This document shows, one piece after another, positions 1-9,193 of a stretch of 17,790 nucleotides of DNA (positions within the stretch are counted from its first letter, which is position 1; each line of letters starts with the position of its first letter). Source of the DNA: Pleurotus ostreatus/Saccharomyces cerevisiae fusant (Eukaryota; Opisthokonta); assembly GCA_024196135.1 (NCBI GenBank), contig JAMQCK010000685.1, positions 1 through 17,790 of the forward strand. The letters are read 5' to 3'. A program made the position numbers and the translations under genes. The notes under the pieces are model-generated. The model searched no databases and had not been told where the DNA came from. It worked only from the letters and a program-made list of their open reading frames with translations.

Positions 1-510
1 TCAGGAAAGCTATGCTGGCTTCAGAAATTACCGCAACTCTCGTAGACATCACCGTACATTCGCCAACAGCGAGCATATTCGGACTTAGTGGCGAGTTGCG
101 CTAAGCCGCATGCTATGGCAACGGCCGTTATACCTCCTATCTCTCTCGCCTTCCTCCACTGGTATGAAGTGATGCCTTATCCTGCGCTCGGACGACGCAA
201 TGCTCGTCATGTAGCGCACTCAAAGATGCGATCCACTGCTGCCATTCACCGGAAGGCGACATCATGGCTACGGTGATTTCGCGCCGAGGGCCCACAGTCC
301 ATCTCATGGTGAGCACCTTTCCGGTTACGCGCGAAGTGAGTCCGCACGACATTCCTCTCATCAAAGCACAGTTTAGAAGTCGCATGACGATGCAGAGCGC
401 GTGCTGGAGCCGATACCCACCTCGTATAAAGAGCGCCCGAGCCCTCTCATCTCCTCGTCGTCGCCAAGCGTCGCCTCCCCCCTCCTACCCTCTCCTCTCC
501 TCCTGCAACG
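1..510. other. Upstream intergenic region of the protease gene
   Basis: No convincing gene or RNA is seen here. Short open frames exist on both strands but none shows a recognisable motif or a plausible exon chain. The last 90 bases carry the protease core promoter, with a TATA box followed by a strongly pyrimidine-rich tract at about 440-508, as is common just upstream of fungal start codons. Confidence 0.5.
425..430 (+). promoter_or_regulatory. TATA box of the aspartic protease gene
   Basis: A TATAAA hexamer lies 81-86 bases before the ATG at 511, followed by a CT-rich tract. The spacing leaves room for a start site near 455 and a 5' UTR of about 55 bases. This is inferred from position and motif only. 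Confidence 0.6.
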
Positions 511-2161
511 ATGCGCCTCAACGCCTCTTTCGTTCCGCTTTTCCTGGCCGTGGTGGTCGCGACGAAGCCCATCCTCGTCGACCGCTCCCCGATCTCGTTC
601 CCGCTCATCAAGAAGCTGAACGTGACGAGCGGCCACAACCTGGTCAACGCGGGCCGGCAGCGCGTGCAGAAGCTCAAGGCGCAGGCTCTCAAGAAGGAGG
701 GCAAGGTCGTCGACGAGTCGCTCATTGACGAGCCCGTCACGAACGAGGCCGTCATCTACAGCGCCGACATCGGCGTTGGCGCGGACGCGACTTCTTGTGA
801 GCGCGCCTCTGTCTTGATGGAAGCAGCCAATTGACCCCGCGCAGACAGCCTCATTGTCGACACCGGCAGCTCGAACACCTGGGTGGGTTCCGCGTGCGCT
901 TCCTCGCGTTCGGCCGATTGATCCATGATTTCTCCGTTGAATAGGTCGGTGCGGGCAAGGAGTACGCGAACTCTTCGACTTCGAAGGACACTGGTTCTGG
1001 CGTGTCCGTGAGCTACGGCTCGGGTTTCTTCTCTGGTACGCTGCTCCACGACCTCTTGCTCAATCACTCAGCTGACAGGTTTTCGCAGGCGAGGAGTACA
1101 CCGACCAGGTCACCATCACCGACGAGCTCGTCCTCGACAACCAGTCCATCGGTGTTGCGTCCACTGCGTCAGTGGCCTCCATTCTATACTTTCAAGCAGC
1201 TACTGACCGAGCTATAGGAGCGGCTTCAACGGCTATGACGGCATTCTCGGCATCGGGCCCACGACGCTCACTCAGGGTGAGTTACTGCGCTATAGACGCG
1301 GATAGCAACACTAGCTTATCGTCGTGATAGGAACTCTCGAGAGCTCCAACGAGGAGATCCCGACCGTCGTCGACACTGCCTTCGAGCAGGGCCTCATCGA
1401 CGACAAGATCATCAGCGTCTACTTCCAGCCCACCACTCAGGAGGAGGACCAGAACGGCCAGCTCACCTGGGGCGGCGTCGACGACTCGAAGCACACCGGC
1501 GACATCAAATATGTGTACGCTGCCATCCTTATCATCGTAACTTCCTCGTCTGAGTTCGTTCATCAGCCCTGTGACTTCGCAGTCCCCCGCCGGCAGCTAC
1601 TGGGGTACGTTGACAGTGCTTTACAACCTCTTTACCGTCTAACCCTTTCATCAGGCATCGACCAGTCGATCACCTACGGCGACAGCGTCACTATCCTCGA
1701 CACCAACGCTGGTATCACCGACACCGGCACGACCCTTCTCTACATCGCCTCCGACGCTTTCGAGGCTTACGCCAACGCCACCGGCGGCCAGCCCGACAAC
1801 AGCGTCGGCCTCCTCAGCATCACCGACGACCAGTTCGCCTCCCTCCAGAGCCTGTTCTTCAAGATCGGCGACGTACGCTCTCTCCCCCGATACATCCCCT
1901 CGTTACACGCTGACCTTGCCTTAGGACACCTGGGAGTTCACCGCCAATGCCCAGATCTGGCCGCGTGCCCTGAACAGCGCCATCGGCGGCTCGGACGACG
2001 CCATCTACCTCATCGTCGCCGACATCGGCACCCCGTCCGGCCAGGGCCTCGACTTCATCAACGGCTACGCGTTCCTCGAGCGCTTCTACACCGTCTACGA
2101 CAGCAGCAAGAACCAGATCGGGTTCGCCACGACGGAGTACACCAACGCTGAGACCAACTAA
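511..2161 (+). CDS. Secreted aspartic protease, peptidase family A1 (polyporopepsin-like)
   Basis: Predicted secreted pepsin-type endopeptidase. Nine exons: 511-796, 845-882, 945-1035, 1089-1167, 1218-1276, 1331-1514, 1567-1604, 1655-1872, 1925-2161. They splice in frame to 409 aa, a normal length for a preproenzyme of this family. Residues 1-17 form a hydrophobic signal peptide, then a Lys-rich propeptide runs to about residue 80. The first catalytic motif is VDTGSSNTW (Asp101), split after its Trp by intron 2. A flap-like SYGSG has Tyr132. The second catalytic motif is DTGTT (Asp281). The 180-residue spacing of the aspartates matches pepsins, and text such as YDGILGIGP is typical of fungal A1 enzymes. 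The ATG at 511 is the first that gives a signal peptide and follows a TATA box. Family is certain from motifs; extracellular nutrient or defence use is inference. Introns are 48-62 nt; the least certain donor is 1168 (GTCAGT). Confidence 0.93.
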
Positions 2162-2855
2162 GTTGAGCGGACGAAGATGTGACTAGAAGGGTAGAGCGTT
2201 ATCGCTGTTTCTCCACGAACTTTCTGATGAATTACGGAATTGTATCTTGTGTTTACCAATGTATCATTTGTGTAATTGGACTTGGAGTGCACTCGGCTTT
2301 CGATTGAGTGGGAGGTGTGAGGCTGGGATTCGAACTAAAGGCCGTGACATGGTCACAGAATGTAACACGCCGCTGGGGATTGTCCTCTTGTTCTGAACCT
2401 TCACGAGCATGACCGTGTTGCACTGCAGACCCCTCGCCGCCTTTGTCGGAACGCCTGTCGCGTGTCTTCAATCAGAAATGCACGAGATAGCAGTCCTTCT
2501 CGCTCAGGAGAATCTTCACGAAATAAAGAGCGGCGGCTTGACCCCATCGCGTGAGCACCAACGCCCGACTCGGCCGTCTCGGCTCGTCATTCATCATAAA
2601 CTTTGGGTGCGCTTAGACTGCACCTCCTATGACAATTCCCGACCAACCGTGGAACTCAAGCTCAATGCTCGGGGCTGACCAGGTGCATGAGAGCTGACGG
2701 CTGCCGACACGGATGTTCTGGCAAGGTCCTTGGTGACTGGCGGGTGCCAGCAACCGAGGCACATCCGAAAGCGGGATATATATAAAGGTGGGCATTGATC
2801 TTCACTCAATATTTTCAGCGAATATCTTCAGCGCAACCCACTCGATCTATCTACC
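2162..2855. other. Intergenic region between protease and NmrA-like gene
   Basis: It holds the 3' flank of the protease and the promoter of the downstream gene. I see no ORF with recognisable content and no complete RNA gene. A TATA-like element sits near the right end. Confidence 0.5.
2777..2786 (+). promoter_or_regulatory. TATA box of the NmrA-like gene
   Basis: TATATATAAA lies 70-79 bases upstream of the ATG at 2856, a normal distance for a fungal TATA promoter. The interval to the ATG is AT-richer than the surroundings. Assignment rests on motif and spacing. Confidence 0.65.
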
Positions 2856-4018
2856 ATGTCTAGCGATCAAGTCAAGCCCCGCGTCTTCGTCTTTGGCGCC
2901 AACGGCGCCACCGGCATAAGCCTCGTCAATGGCCTTCTGCGCTCTGGGAAATACGTGAGTCTACGTCTCTCTCTACTTGCATGGGCATCCCACTAAACCA
3001 CGAACGTAGCGCGTGGCCGCCGTCGTACGCTCTCCGAACAAGCCCGCCGTCGTCGACTTCAAGAACCGCGGTGTTGAGATTGTCATCTCCCCGAGCCTCG
3101 ACACGGCTACGCACGAAGAGCTTGTGAAGCTTCTCACAGGCGTTGACATCGTCGTCTCGACCATCCACGTCTTCGCGCTCGAAGCTCAGCGCCCGCTTTT
3201 CGCTGCCGCGAAGGAGGCGGGGGTTAAGCGCGTCGTCCCCTGCGACTTCGGCACGCATGCGCCTCCGGGCGTGATGCTCATCAAGGACAAGGTCAGTAGT
3301 ATAGCGTGCAACGCCGCGATATACTGACTTTTGGGGCAGAAATTGGCTATTCAAGAGTACATACGCCAGCTTGGTATCGGTCATACCTTCATTGATGTTG
3401 GATATTGGTACCAGGTAAGGCGCTTTTATCACATCCCCACTCTCTACTGACGCGCTTGATAACGGGTAGGCCCTCCTCCCCTATCCCCCCAGCTACGCCG
3501 GCAACCCTCTCGCCGACGTCAACTTCCAGTACCGCGGGCCTGGAAATGTTCCTGTCGCCGGCACTGATCTCGACCACATTGGCGACTTCGTTGCGCGCAT
3601 CCTCTCCGACCCGCGCACGCTCAACCAGAGCGTCTTTGTCTGGGAAGACCAGGTCACCGCGGACGACCTCTTCCGCATCGCCGAGGAGAAATGCGGCGAC
3701 CCCGAGGGCCTGCGCCGCGTCACGGTCAAAGTCGACGAAGACGAGATCCGTACCAAGCTGAAGGAGGGCATCGAGGGAGGCGAGGCCACGCTCGTCCTTC
3801 GAATCCTCTATGAGTATTCGCTGAGCCTGTTCATCCGCGGCGACAACACGGTGGAGAATGCGGTGCGAGACGGTGCGCTGGATTCGCGGGTTCTGTATCC
3901 CGATATGTACCCGCGGAAGAGCATTGCAGAGTTCGCGGCGGAGAAGTGGTACCCTGACCCGAAGTACCCGTATCCCGAGGACACCCTGAAGCAGTACGAC
4001 CCCATAAAGTCTCAGTAA
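2856..4018 (+). CDS. NmrA-like / isoflavone reductase-like NAD(P)-binding protein
   Basis: Four exons (2856-2954, 3010-3291, 3340-3414, 3470-4018) joined by introns of 55, 48 and 55 nt give 334 aa. All junctions fall between codons. Residues 10-20 ([11 protein letters not shown]) carry the GxxGxxG dinucleotide-binding turn of an atypical short-chain dehydrogenase Rossmann fold, with Gly14, Gly17 and Gly20. The text [12 protein letters not shown] matches the strand that in isoflavone reductase and pinoresinol reductase relatives reads KRFxPSx[13 protein letters not shown] helix follows in the place of the Lys-containing helix of those enzymes. The family includes both reductases and NADP-sensing regulators such as NmrA, so substrate and activity cannot be set from sequence. 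No signal peptide is present, so it is likely cytosolic. Length fits the family. Confidence 0.9.
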
Positions 4019-4125
4019 AAGTGTATAATTTGCAGAGAGTTTCGTAAAGGGTGAAAGATCGCCTTCAGAACCCACGCACCTCATAGTGAACGTCCGTGAG
4101 TGAGGCTGACTGGCGGCTTAATCGA

Positions 4126-4151
4126 TACTGTATCGTTTCGACCGTAAGTTC
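4126..4151 (+). repeat. Left terminal inverted repeat
   Basis: Pairs with 4609-4634 on the opposite strand with one mismatch (A for G at the 22nd base). Its first bases overlap a near-palindrome, CGATAC-T-GTATCG, at 4124-4136. Confidence 0.85.
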
Positions 4152-4608
4152 GCTGGATGTGACCTGTGACAGCGCGAACTTGCCTAAGTTCAAGTTCATC
4201 GGCCAAATTGAGGTGTGACACTGTGGATTAGGTTCACTGGTTGTTGTTCGCGGACGGCGCGGCCGACTTACATGCCTCCTCATTTGCGAGGCAAACCTGA
4301 CATTTGATCAGTAAAAAATCGTTAGCGTCGGTGGCGGCGCTTTGAGAACGATTTCACACGCCATTTTGGCCGGATCTTTGAGAACAACACGGGTGAGCAT
4401 TGCGTATGAAGATGGCAAAGACCAAAAGAGACCCAAATTGGCCGGATGTCACGAAAATACATGCCAGCATCGGTAGGGAGCGAAAAATCGCGATTTTGGG
4501 CCCAAATCCCTCTATTATGGACCTACATGTCACACAGTTCGGGGACTGCTATGACCTGTGACAATTGGCCGTTAGGTTCAGTTCATAGGTCATTGTGACC
4601 TGTGACGT

Positions 4609-4634
4609 GAACCTACGGTCGAAACGATACAGTA
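4609..4634 (-). repeat. Right terminal inverted repeat
   Basis: Reverse complement of the left repeat with one mismatch. It ends 26 bases before the 3' end of the tRNA-Pro gene and about 21 bases from its T-run terminator. Confidence 0.85.
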
Positions 4635-4655
4635 GACTCGGGCAAGAACAAGAAC

Positions 4656-4660
4656 AAAAA
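4656..4660 (-). terminator. Pol III terminator of tRNA-Pro
   Basis: AAAAA on the plus strand reads as TTTTT immediately after the discriminator base of the minus-strand tRNA, the standard RNA polymerase III stop signal. Confidence 0.8.
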
Positions 4661-4762
4661 GGGCCTAACTGGGAATTGAACCCAGGACCTCTTCCATCTT
4701 CGCGCCATGCAGCGCGGGCGGTGAAACCCGAAGGAAGAATCATACGACTAGACCATTAGGCC
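4661..4762 (-). tRNA. tRNA-Pro (anticodon CGG), with 30-nt intron
   Basis: Read on the minus strand, a 7-bp acceptor stem (GGCCTAA with TTAGGCC) pairs perfectly, with discriminator C at 4661. The A box TGGTCTAGTCG and B box GGTTCAATTCC match the internal Pol III promoter consensus. The T arm is CTGGG/CCCAG around TTCAATT. The anticodon stem CTTCC/GGAAG frames a loop TTCGGG...T with anticodon CGG at 4728-4730 (Pro, codon CCG). A 30-nt intron (4697-4726) follows position 37, the canonical nuclear splice site, and its CCG can pair with the anticodon. The mature length is 72 nt before CCA addition. The overall form closely resembles known fungal tRNA-Pro. Confidence 0.95.
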
Positions 4763-5050
4763 TATACTCAAGCCTTCATTGCGCTTGTCTATCGCCTGTG
4801 CAAGACGTCTGTTCGATAACCAATCCGAATATTTATCCAGACCGCATTTGACAGTCGTTGATATTAGGCAGCATTGCCTCCTTGACTTGGGGGTTACTTT
4901 GAATAATACTGCGGGTCCACGTGGCCAGGTCCGTGCGCGAGTACGCAAAGTGACGTACCTTGACCGTCAACCACCATCACTCGCCACTTTGGACGACCTT
5001 GACCTCATCGTCTCTGCTCCGTGCGCTGCTTCTCGGAAAGGCAGTCATCT

Positions 5051-6895
5051 ATGGAAACAAACGCGATCGAGCTGCGGAACCTCGTTCAGCGTCTTCAACA
5101 ACAGTTGAAAGACGACGATTCATCGGGAAAAGCACAAACCATCTTGCAAATCAAGAGCGCTCTTCTCCAGAGATACGGCGGCCTCCTCGAGATTACCGGC
5201 GACCCGTTTATTCTACAAGCATTGTCAGCGAGTCATCGCCCGTCTGGCTACATCTATGCCGCTCGCGACGAGCTCGGCACTGTTAGACGCCTTTTGGAGA
5301 CCCTCCGCAAAGCACCGGAGCTACTGGACGTTATCGACCAGCTAATGCATCGCATATGGCCATTTGTCATGCAGTGGCTTGACTTCCTGCATCCGGGCAA
5401 CGAGTACTTGCCCCTTACCTATCCCTTGGATCCCGAAACGCTCGACTATCTCGTGGAGATATTACCACTATACGCCACCATATTCACGGGAAAGATTGCA
5501 CCTCGGATAAAGGACCTCATACTACAAACGCCGCGCATCTATCGATACGTCACCGAACTTTGGCTTCGTGCACCGAAATACCTGGCTGTTGGCATGTGGT
5601 TCTTCGACCGTGATCGCTTCTTCCTCGACCTCGACTGCATCGTGGGCGCGATGCACGGCATGCTGTATATCCAATCTGACCGCTCCGATATTACGACTAT
5701 CGGCCCTGGCCTGAAGGCGCAGGTCATGGCAGCCGTCGATTCCCGCGTTGTAGACCTCTACAAGGGCGCCATTGACCTTTTGCAGGCCTGCTTCGACTTG
5801 GAGCACCCAGATGACTGGGTCAACCGTATCATCGAGCTCCACATACTGCTCCTGGTTACCTTCGTCGATGAGATGCCCCTGGCGCATTACCCGCGAGACC
5901 TGATGCGCGCCATCGTTCGGCAGGCTCTGAGGACGCGCACGGAGAATCAGAAGTTCACCATCTGCAACTTCATCGGATTCATCTGGCACCTTGACGAGAG
6001 CAGCCGCTCGGTGGCGTGGGCCATCCGCGACGGTATCCTGCCTCTCATCATCGCGAACGCCAAGACCGCGGCCGGAGACTTGACCTACGCGATGAACAAG
6101 GTCGCTTTCAGGTCGGTCTACTTGCCCGTGGCACGCGCGCTTGGAGCCAACGCCGGGCCACCTGCATTCGCCGCGGCGGCGCAGGGTGGCGGCGGGGCCT
6201 ACTTTGTTGCCTTGGACGCAGAGCTGCAAAGGCGGGTCAACATCGCGCGCAGTCTGCACTCTGGTGTGTGCTCTTACCCCGAGGTAAAATCCCCCAGTGT
6301 TTTGTCGCGCTCTCAAAGGCTGAATGCAATCGCAGTGCACTTCCTCAGGCGAGGAAGCTGCGAGGACGCGCCGCTGCGTGTGCTTCGAGGCATTTTATTG
6401 CTCGAGAGAATGTCAGCGCGCGCATCGCAAGGTCCATAAGGAGCTCTGTGTCGACAGAGCCCACCGTCCGCGGAATCCCGGTAAGCCGCCCACTTCGCGT
6501 ACACGTTCGAAGCGTCGTGTGTCCATCATACCTCTGACTCTCATTCTACAGAGCTGCCCTTCAAAAACCCGCTCGAAGCGTTCTACGTTAGCAAGCTCGC
6601 GCTAGACCACGTCGAGCGATCTCGAGATGACATCCTCGCCCGTATCAAAGAGAGCATGGCGGACAATCCGCAAGCGCTCACCTGCATCGTCGAAGTCGAC
6701 CTCGCGACGCTACCGGCGCCGACGTACGAGGTTCACGCCGTCTCTCTGTACGCGCCTGAATTGGTGCAGCGGAGGATGCGGCCGGACGAGGTGCTCGTCA
6801 AGGCGCGGCTGAGGGCGATGATACCTGTCATCACTGAACTTGTGGTCTGCGTTCTTCGCCTCGCGCTGTCGGATTTAGCTGTCCGGGTGTACTGA
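5051..6895 (+). CDS. MYND-type zinc-finger protein
   Basis: Three exons (5051-6283, 6336-6480, 6552-6895) with introns of 52 and 71 nt give 573 aa. The first about 400 residues are mainly helical and unrecognised, without a signal peptide. A MYND finger is created exactly across intron 1. Its ligands run Cys407, Cys412, Cys425, Cys427, Cys433, Cys437, His445, Cys449, with the diagnostic text AFYCSRECQRAHRKVHKELC. The C-terminal 124 residues have no known domain. MYND fingers bind short proline-containing partner peptides; they are numerous in agaricomycetes with a C-terminal finger of this kind, most without known function. The first two ligand pairs have odd spacings (C-x4-C and C-x-C rather than C-x2-C). 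The start is the ATG at 5051. The last 25 codons are hydrophobic and a missed 3' intron is possible. Confidence 0.85.
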
Positions 6896-7696
6896 CTGTG
6901 CCCAGCATGGTCAATGTCATCAGAGGTATTTCTGTGGTTTGTTCATTATGGTATTTTGTGTGTGCTTCAGCAATGATTCGTAGATTTTAGTACACGAATG
7001 TGGGTGATGCGAGACCAGGCGTCAACGCGAATCCCTAGTGGATTCTACATAGCAGGTACTAGAGGGATCGTTTGCTTGAGTCGGCTTCGAGTCTCGCTCC
7101 GAGGGGGTAATCCGGGAGAGTCAAGAGGTTCTCTCAGCAGACAAGCAAGATACTTGATGCTCTCAGTAATCAAGTTCGGAGGCATCGTTGAGGTTGAGAT
7201 GAAGTTCAGTTGCGATGATCGTCACGCTCAGAACATTGTTCTTGCCGCGGCCTTGGTCACAACTTGGCGTGACGGAGTGCCATTTATCATGCCTCGACGG
7301 TTGAGTCCAGCTTCAAAAATTGCAGTAAAAGTACAGTTGGCGCTAGCGCTATTAAAATTAAGAGCCAGCCTGTATATAAAGAGACCGAGGAAGATGGGTA
7401 CGTGTCTAGAGAATCGTAAGAGACGGAGAGAACGATCATGAGAATAGATAGGTAGACGAGAGCTCGTGCCGGACGATTCAGATGATGGTCGTACCAGACG
7501 CCCAGGGTGTGCCAGACGAATACACAGTGATAACTTACTGAGAAGAGAACGAAGGGAGATAGGATACATAGGTAGGGGAGAAGGCGCCAGGCCGCGGGAG
7601 GGTGGGGTGAAGGGAGGTCGACGTCGAGTGTTGTAGACGGAGTGTAGAGGAGGAAGGGCCGGGGACGAGCGATCGTGTATGCGCCGTGGATGGAAA
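6896..7696. other. Convergent intergenic region with an orphan TATA motif
   Basis: It lies between the 3' ends of the MYND gene and the minus-strand repeat ORF. No recognisable gene is present; a 167-codon minus frame across 7228-7731 overlaps the end of the repeat ORF and has no family features. TATATAAA at 7373-7380 on the plus strand has only a tiny ORF after it. Confidence 0.5.
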
Positions 7697-9193
7697 TCAG
7701 GAATCAAGGAGCGTGGGTGTCGTGGGTACAAACGGAGCGATTAAAGATTGCTGGTAAGGTATAGGTCGTGTATTGGGACCTTCAAAGCGATTGGGGCGCC
7801 AGCGAGGTCGAGCTTGTAGCGCGGTCGATGCACTGCAGCGACCACAATATCGATGTACGAGAACAATATCTTGCGGAGTCGGTAGCGAAATCAGCATTCC
7901 GCCGTCGAAGATCGCATTTCGCGAATTTCCTGCTTCACCGCGAGCGCGACCTGCTTCACAAACTGCGATGCCTCTTTCGCACCAGCCTACTCGGATATCA
8001 GTTCCATTGATCTTCGTCCCCGGAAACAAAGAGCGGAAAGAATGCGCATCACGCACCGCAATCTGCCTCTCCAAAACCTTCCCCTTCGCCTTCGTCTTGC
8101 CGTACGTCGTGATCACCTTTCCCTTCATTTGCCGCGCGCGCGCCCCACGCATCGAATGCTTGACCCGCACCCCGTAATGCCTGAAGCGCACCCCATAGTG
8201 CTTGATCTGCGCCCCATAAAGCCTCATTCGACCCCTCCTCCCTGGTTGCCCGTGCCAATTGAAGCTAAAGCGTGGCACGGCGGGCGTGGGTGGAGTGAAA
8301 AAGGACCATGTGTCGTCGGGGTAGGCTGCATTTCCTGCCGAACGCGAGGCTGAGGCATCACCTGCCGAACGTGGGCCGAGACTGCCTGCAGAATGCGCGG
8401 GGGCAATATAGCCGGTAGAAGCGGATAGGTGCGGTGCGAGGTTGGGGGTGGAGGCGTTGACGACGCGCGAAGTGAGCACTGGAGTAGACACCAAAGTGGG
8501 CGAAGAGCGCGCGGTGGAGGGCGAACTGTATATCGCAGTCGAGGAACCGTATTCCGTGGTCGAACGCGCTGTCGATGGCGGTGAGCTTCGCGCAGTCGAT
8601 GGCGGCGAAGGGCGCGTAGTCGACGGCGCCTGCGTGATCGACGGTGGTGGCACCCGCGCGATGCGCGAGGGGACTGAGCGAGCGGTCCTCGATTGCTCGT
8701 TACGCGACCTCAACTGCTCGTGGCGCGCGCTCGCCCGAGGTACAGAGCGCGCCGTTCTCGAATGAACACCGTCGTCACACGTCTTGGCCGGCAACGCAAC
8801 CTCGAACGTGCAGTGCTGGGACGACTTGACGATGAAGGGCGGATCGCGGCCCCGTCTGCTGCCCGAGGACGGCTTCCGCACGATGGAGGGGGGCGTCGAT
8901 GCGATGGGCTGTGGCGTCGACAAGATGGCGGAAGGCGCTGATGGGCCGCGCGAGTGGGATGCTGACGGTGCACGGGAGCGGGACACCGACGGCGCCCGAG
9001 ATCGAGACCCCGACGGCGCGCGAGAGTGAGCAGGGGAGGGCGCCACGATCGTGGAGGAGGGAGACAGCACGGTCGTGGTGGGGGAGGGCCGGGCGCCCGG
9101 GGAAGACAGGTCCTTGGAGTTACGCTGGAGGAGGGTAGTGAGATGAGAGGGTACATATGTAGAGAGGATAAGCACGGGACGTACCATATTCAT
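7697..9193 (-). CDS. Hypothetical Ser/Arg/Pro-rich repeat protein
   Basis: A single 498-codon frame opens with ATG at 9193 and closes with TGA at 7697, with no intron needed. I do not recognise a family. Residues about 30-290 are low-complexity Ser/Pro/Ala/Arg with near-perfect octapeptide units of the type SRAPSxSR (residues about 54-82) and several PPSTARSS and RTARSVP copies. Residues about 320-350 hold a heptad array, [KR]-x-Y-G-x-x-[IFV] (RLYGAQI, KHYGVRF, RHYGVRV). The last about 130 residues are more complex, with several Cys (GWCERG, RYCGRCS). The N-terminal hydrophobic patch (MVRPVLILSTYV) is not a clear signal peptide. A stop-free run of this length is unlikely by chance, but repeat DNA biases against stops and other frames are partly open. 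A product is plausible, not proven. Confidence 0.45.
   Translation of the reverse strand: MNMVRPVLILSTYVPSHLTTLLQRNSKDLSSPGARPSPTTTVLSPSSTIVAPSPAHSRAPSGSRSRAPSVSRSRAPSASHSRGPSAPSAILSTPQPIASTPPSIVRKPSSGSRRGRDPPFIVKSSQHCTFEVALPAKTCDDGVHSRTARSVPRASARHEQLRSRNEQSRTARSVPSRIARVPPPSITQAPSTTRPSPPSTARSSPPSTARSTTEYGSSTAIYSSPSTARSSPTLVSTPVLTSRVVNASTPNLAPHLSASTGYIAPAHSAGSLGPRSAGDASASRSAGNAAYPDDTWSFFTPPTPAVPRFSFNWHGQPGRRGRMRLYGAQIKHYGVRFRHYGVRVKHSMRGARARQMKGKVITTYGKTKAKGKVLERQIAVRDAHSFRSLFPGTKINGTDIRVGWCERGIAVCEAGRARGEAGNSRNAIFDGGMLISLPTPQDIVLVHRYCGRCSASTALQARPRWRPNRFEGPNTRPIPYQQSLIAPFVPTTPTLLDS
8162..8224. repeat. Tandem 21-bp repeat, three units
   Basis: Three adjacent 21-base units (8162, 8183, 8204) share a core close to GCRCCCCRTARTGCYT, and a more diverged partial unit lies just to the left. 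On the minus strand they encode the heptad units KHYGVRF, RHYGVRV and the like, so the period keeps the frame. Confidence 0.75.
8948..9030. repeat. Tandem 24-bp repeat, about 3.5 units
   Basis: GACGGYGC recurs at 8964, 8988 and 9012, a strict 24-base period. On the minus strand the units encode SRAPSxSR octapeptides. Related, more degenerate 24-base units occur near 8570-8640. Confidence 0.75.

Larger units (their letters stand above)
4126..4634. mobile_element. MITE-like non-autonomous DNA transposon with terminal inverted repeats
   Basis: The left end at 4126-4151 and the reverse complement of the right end at 4609-4634 match at 25 of 26 positions; both begin TACTGTATCGTTTCGACCGTA. Weaker inverted similarity continues inward for about 80 bases, including a shared CGGCCAA-TTG block. 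If the outer TA is a target-site duplication, the element is 505 bp (4128-4632), as for Tc1/mariner-type MITEs; no longer flanking duplication is visible. The inside has no coding capacity but repeats GACCTGTGAC (4161, 4553, 4598) and TTGGCCGGAT (near 4365 and 4437). The superfamily is inference. Other genomic copies would confirm it. Confidence 0.75.
4019..5050. other. Intergenic region with inverted-repeat element and tRNA gene
   Basis: This kilobase holds the MITE-like element (4126-4634) and the tRNA-Pro gene (4661-4762), listed separately. The 4763-5050 stretch holds the upstream flanks of both the tRNA and the MYND gene. An in-frame GTG at 5021 could extend the MYND reading frame but is not a usual nuclear start codon. 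Confidence 0.5.

Noticed and set aside
1036..1088. Alternative acceptor at 1078 for protease intron 3
   Set aside because: It would insert residues that break the SGEEYTDQVT segment typical of the family; 1088 gives the better fit.
2320..2340. GGGATTCGAAC resembles a minus-strand tRNA B box
   Set aside because: No T-stem complementarity, no matching acceptor stem and no A box at the right distance; treated as chance similarity.
3389..4084. 231-codon minus-strand open frame
   Set aside because: Antisense to the last exon of the NmrA-like gene; high GC keeps the opposite frame open.
5021..5050. Upstream extension of the MYND protein from position 5021
   Set aside because: The codon there is GTG; nuclear fungal genes normally start at ATG, and the first in-frame ATG is 5051.
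5522..6340. 272-codon minus-strand open frame
   Set aside because: Antisense to the first exon of the MYND gene, with no recognisable motif.
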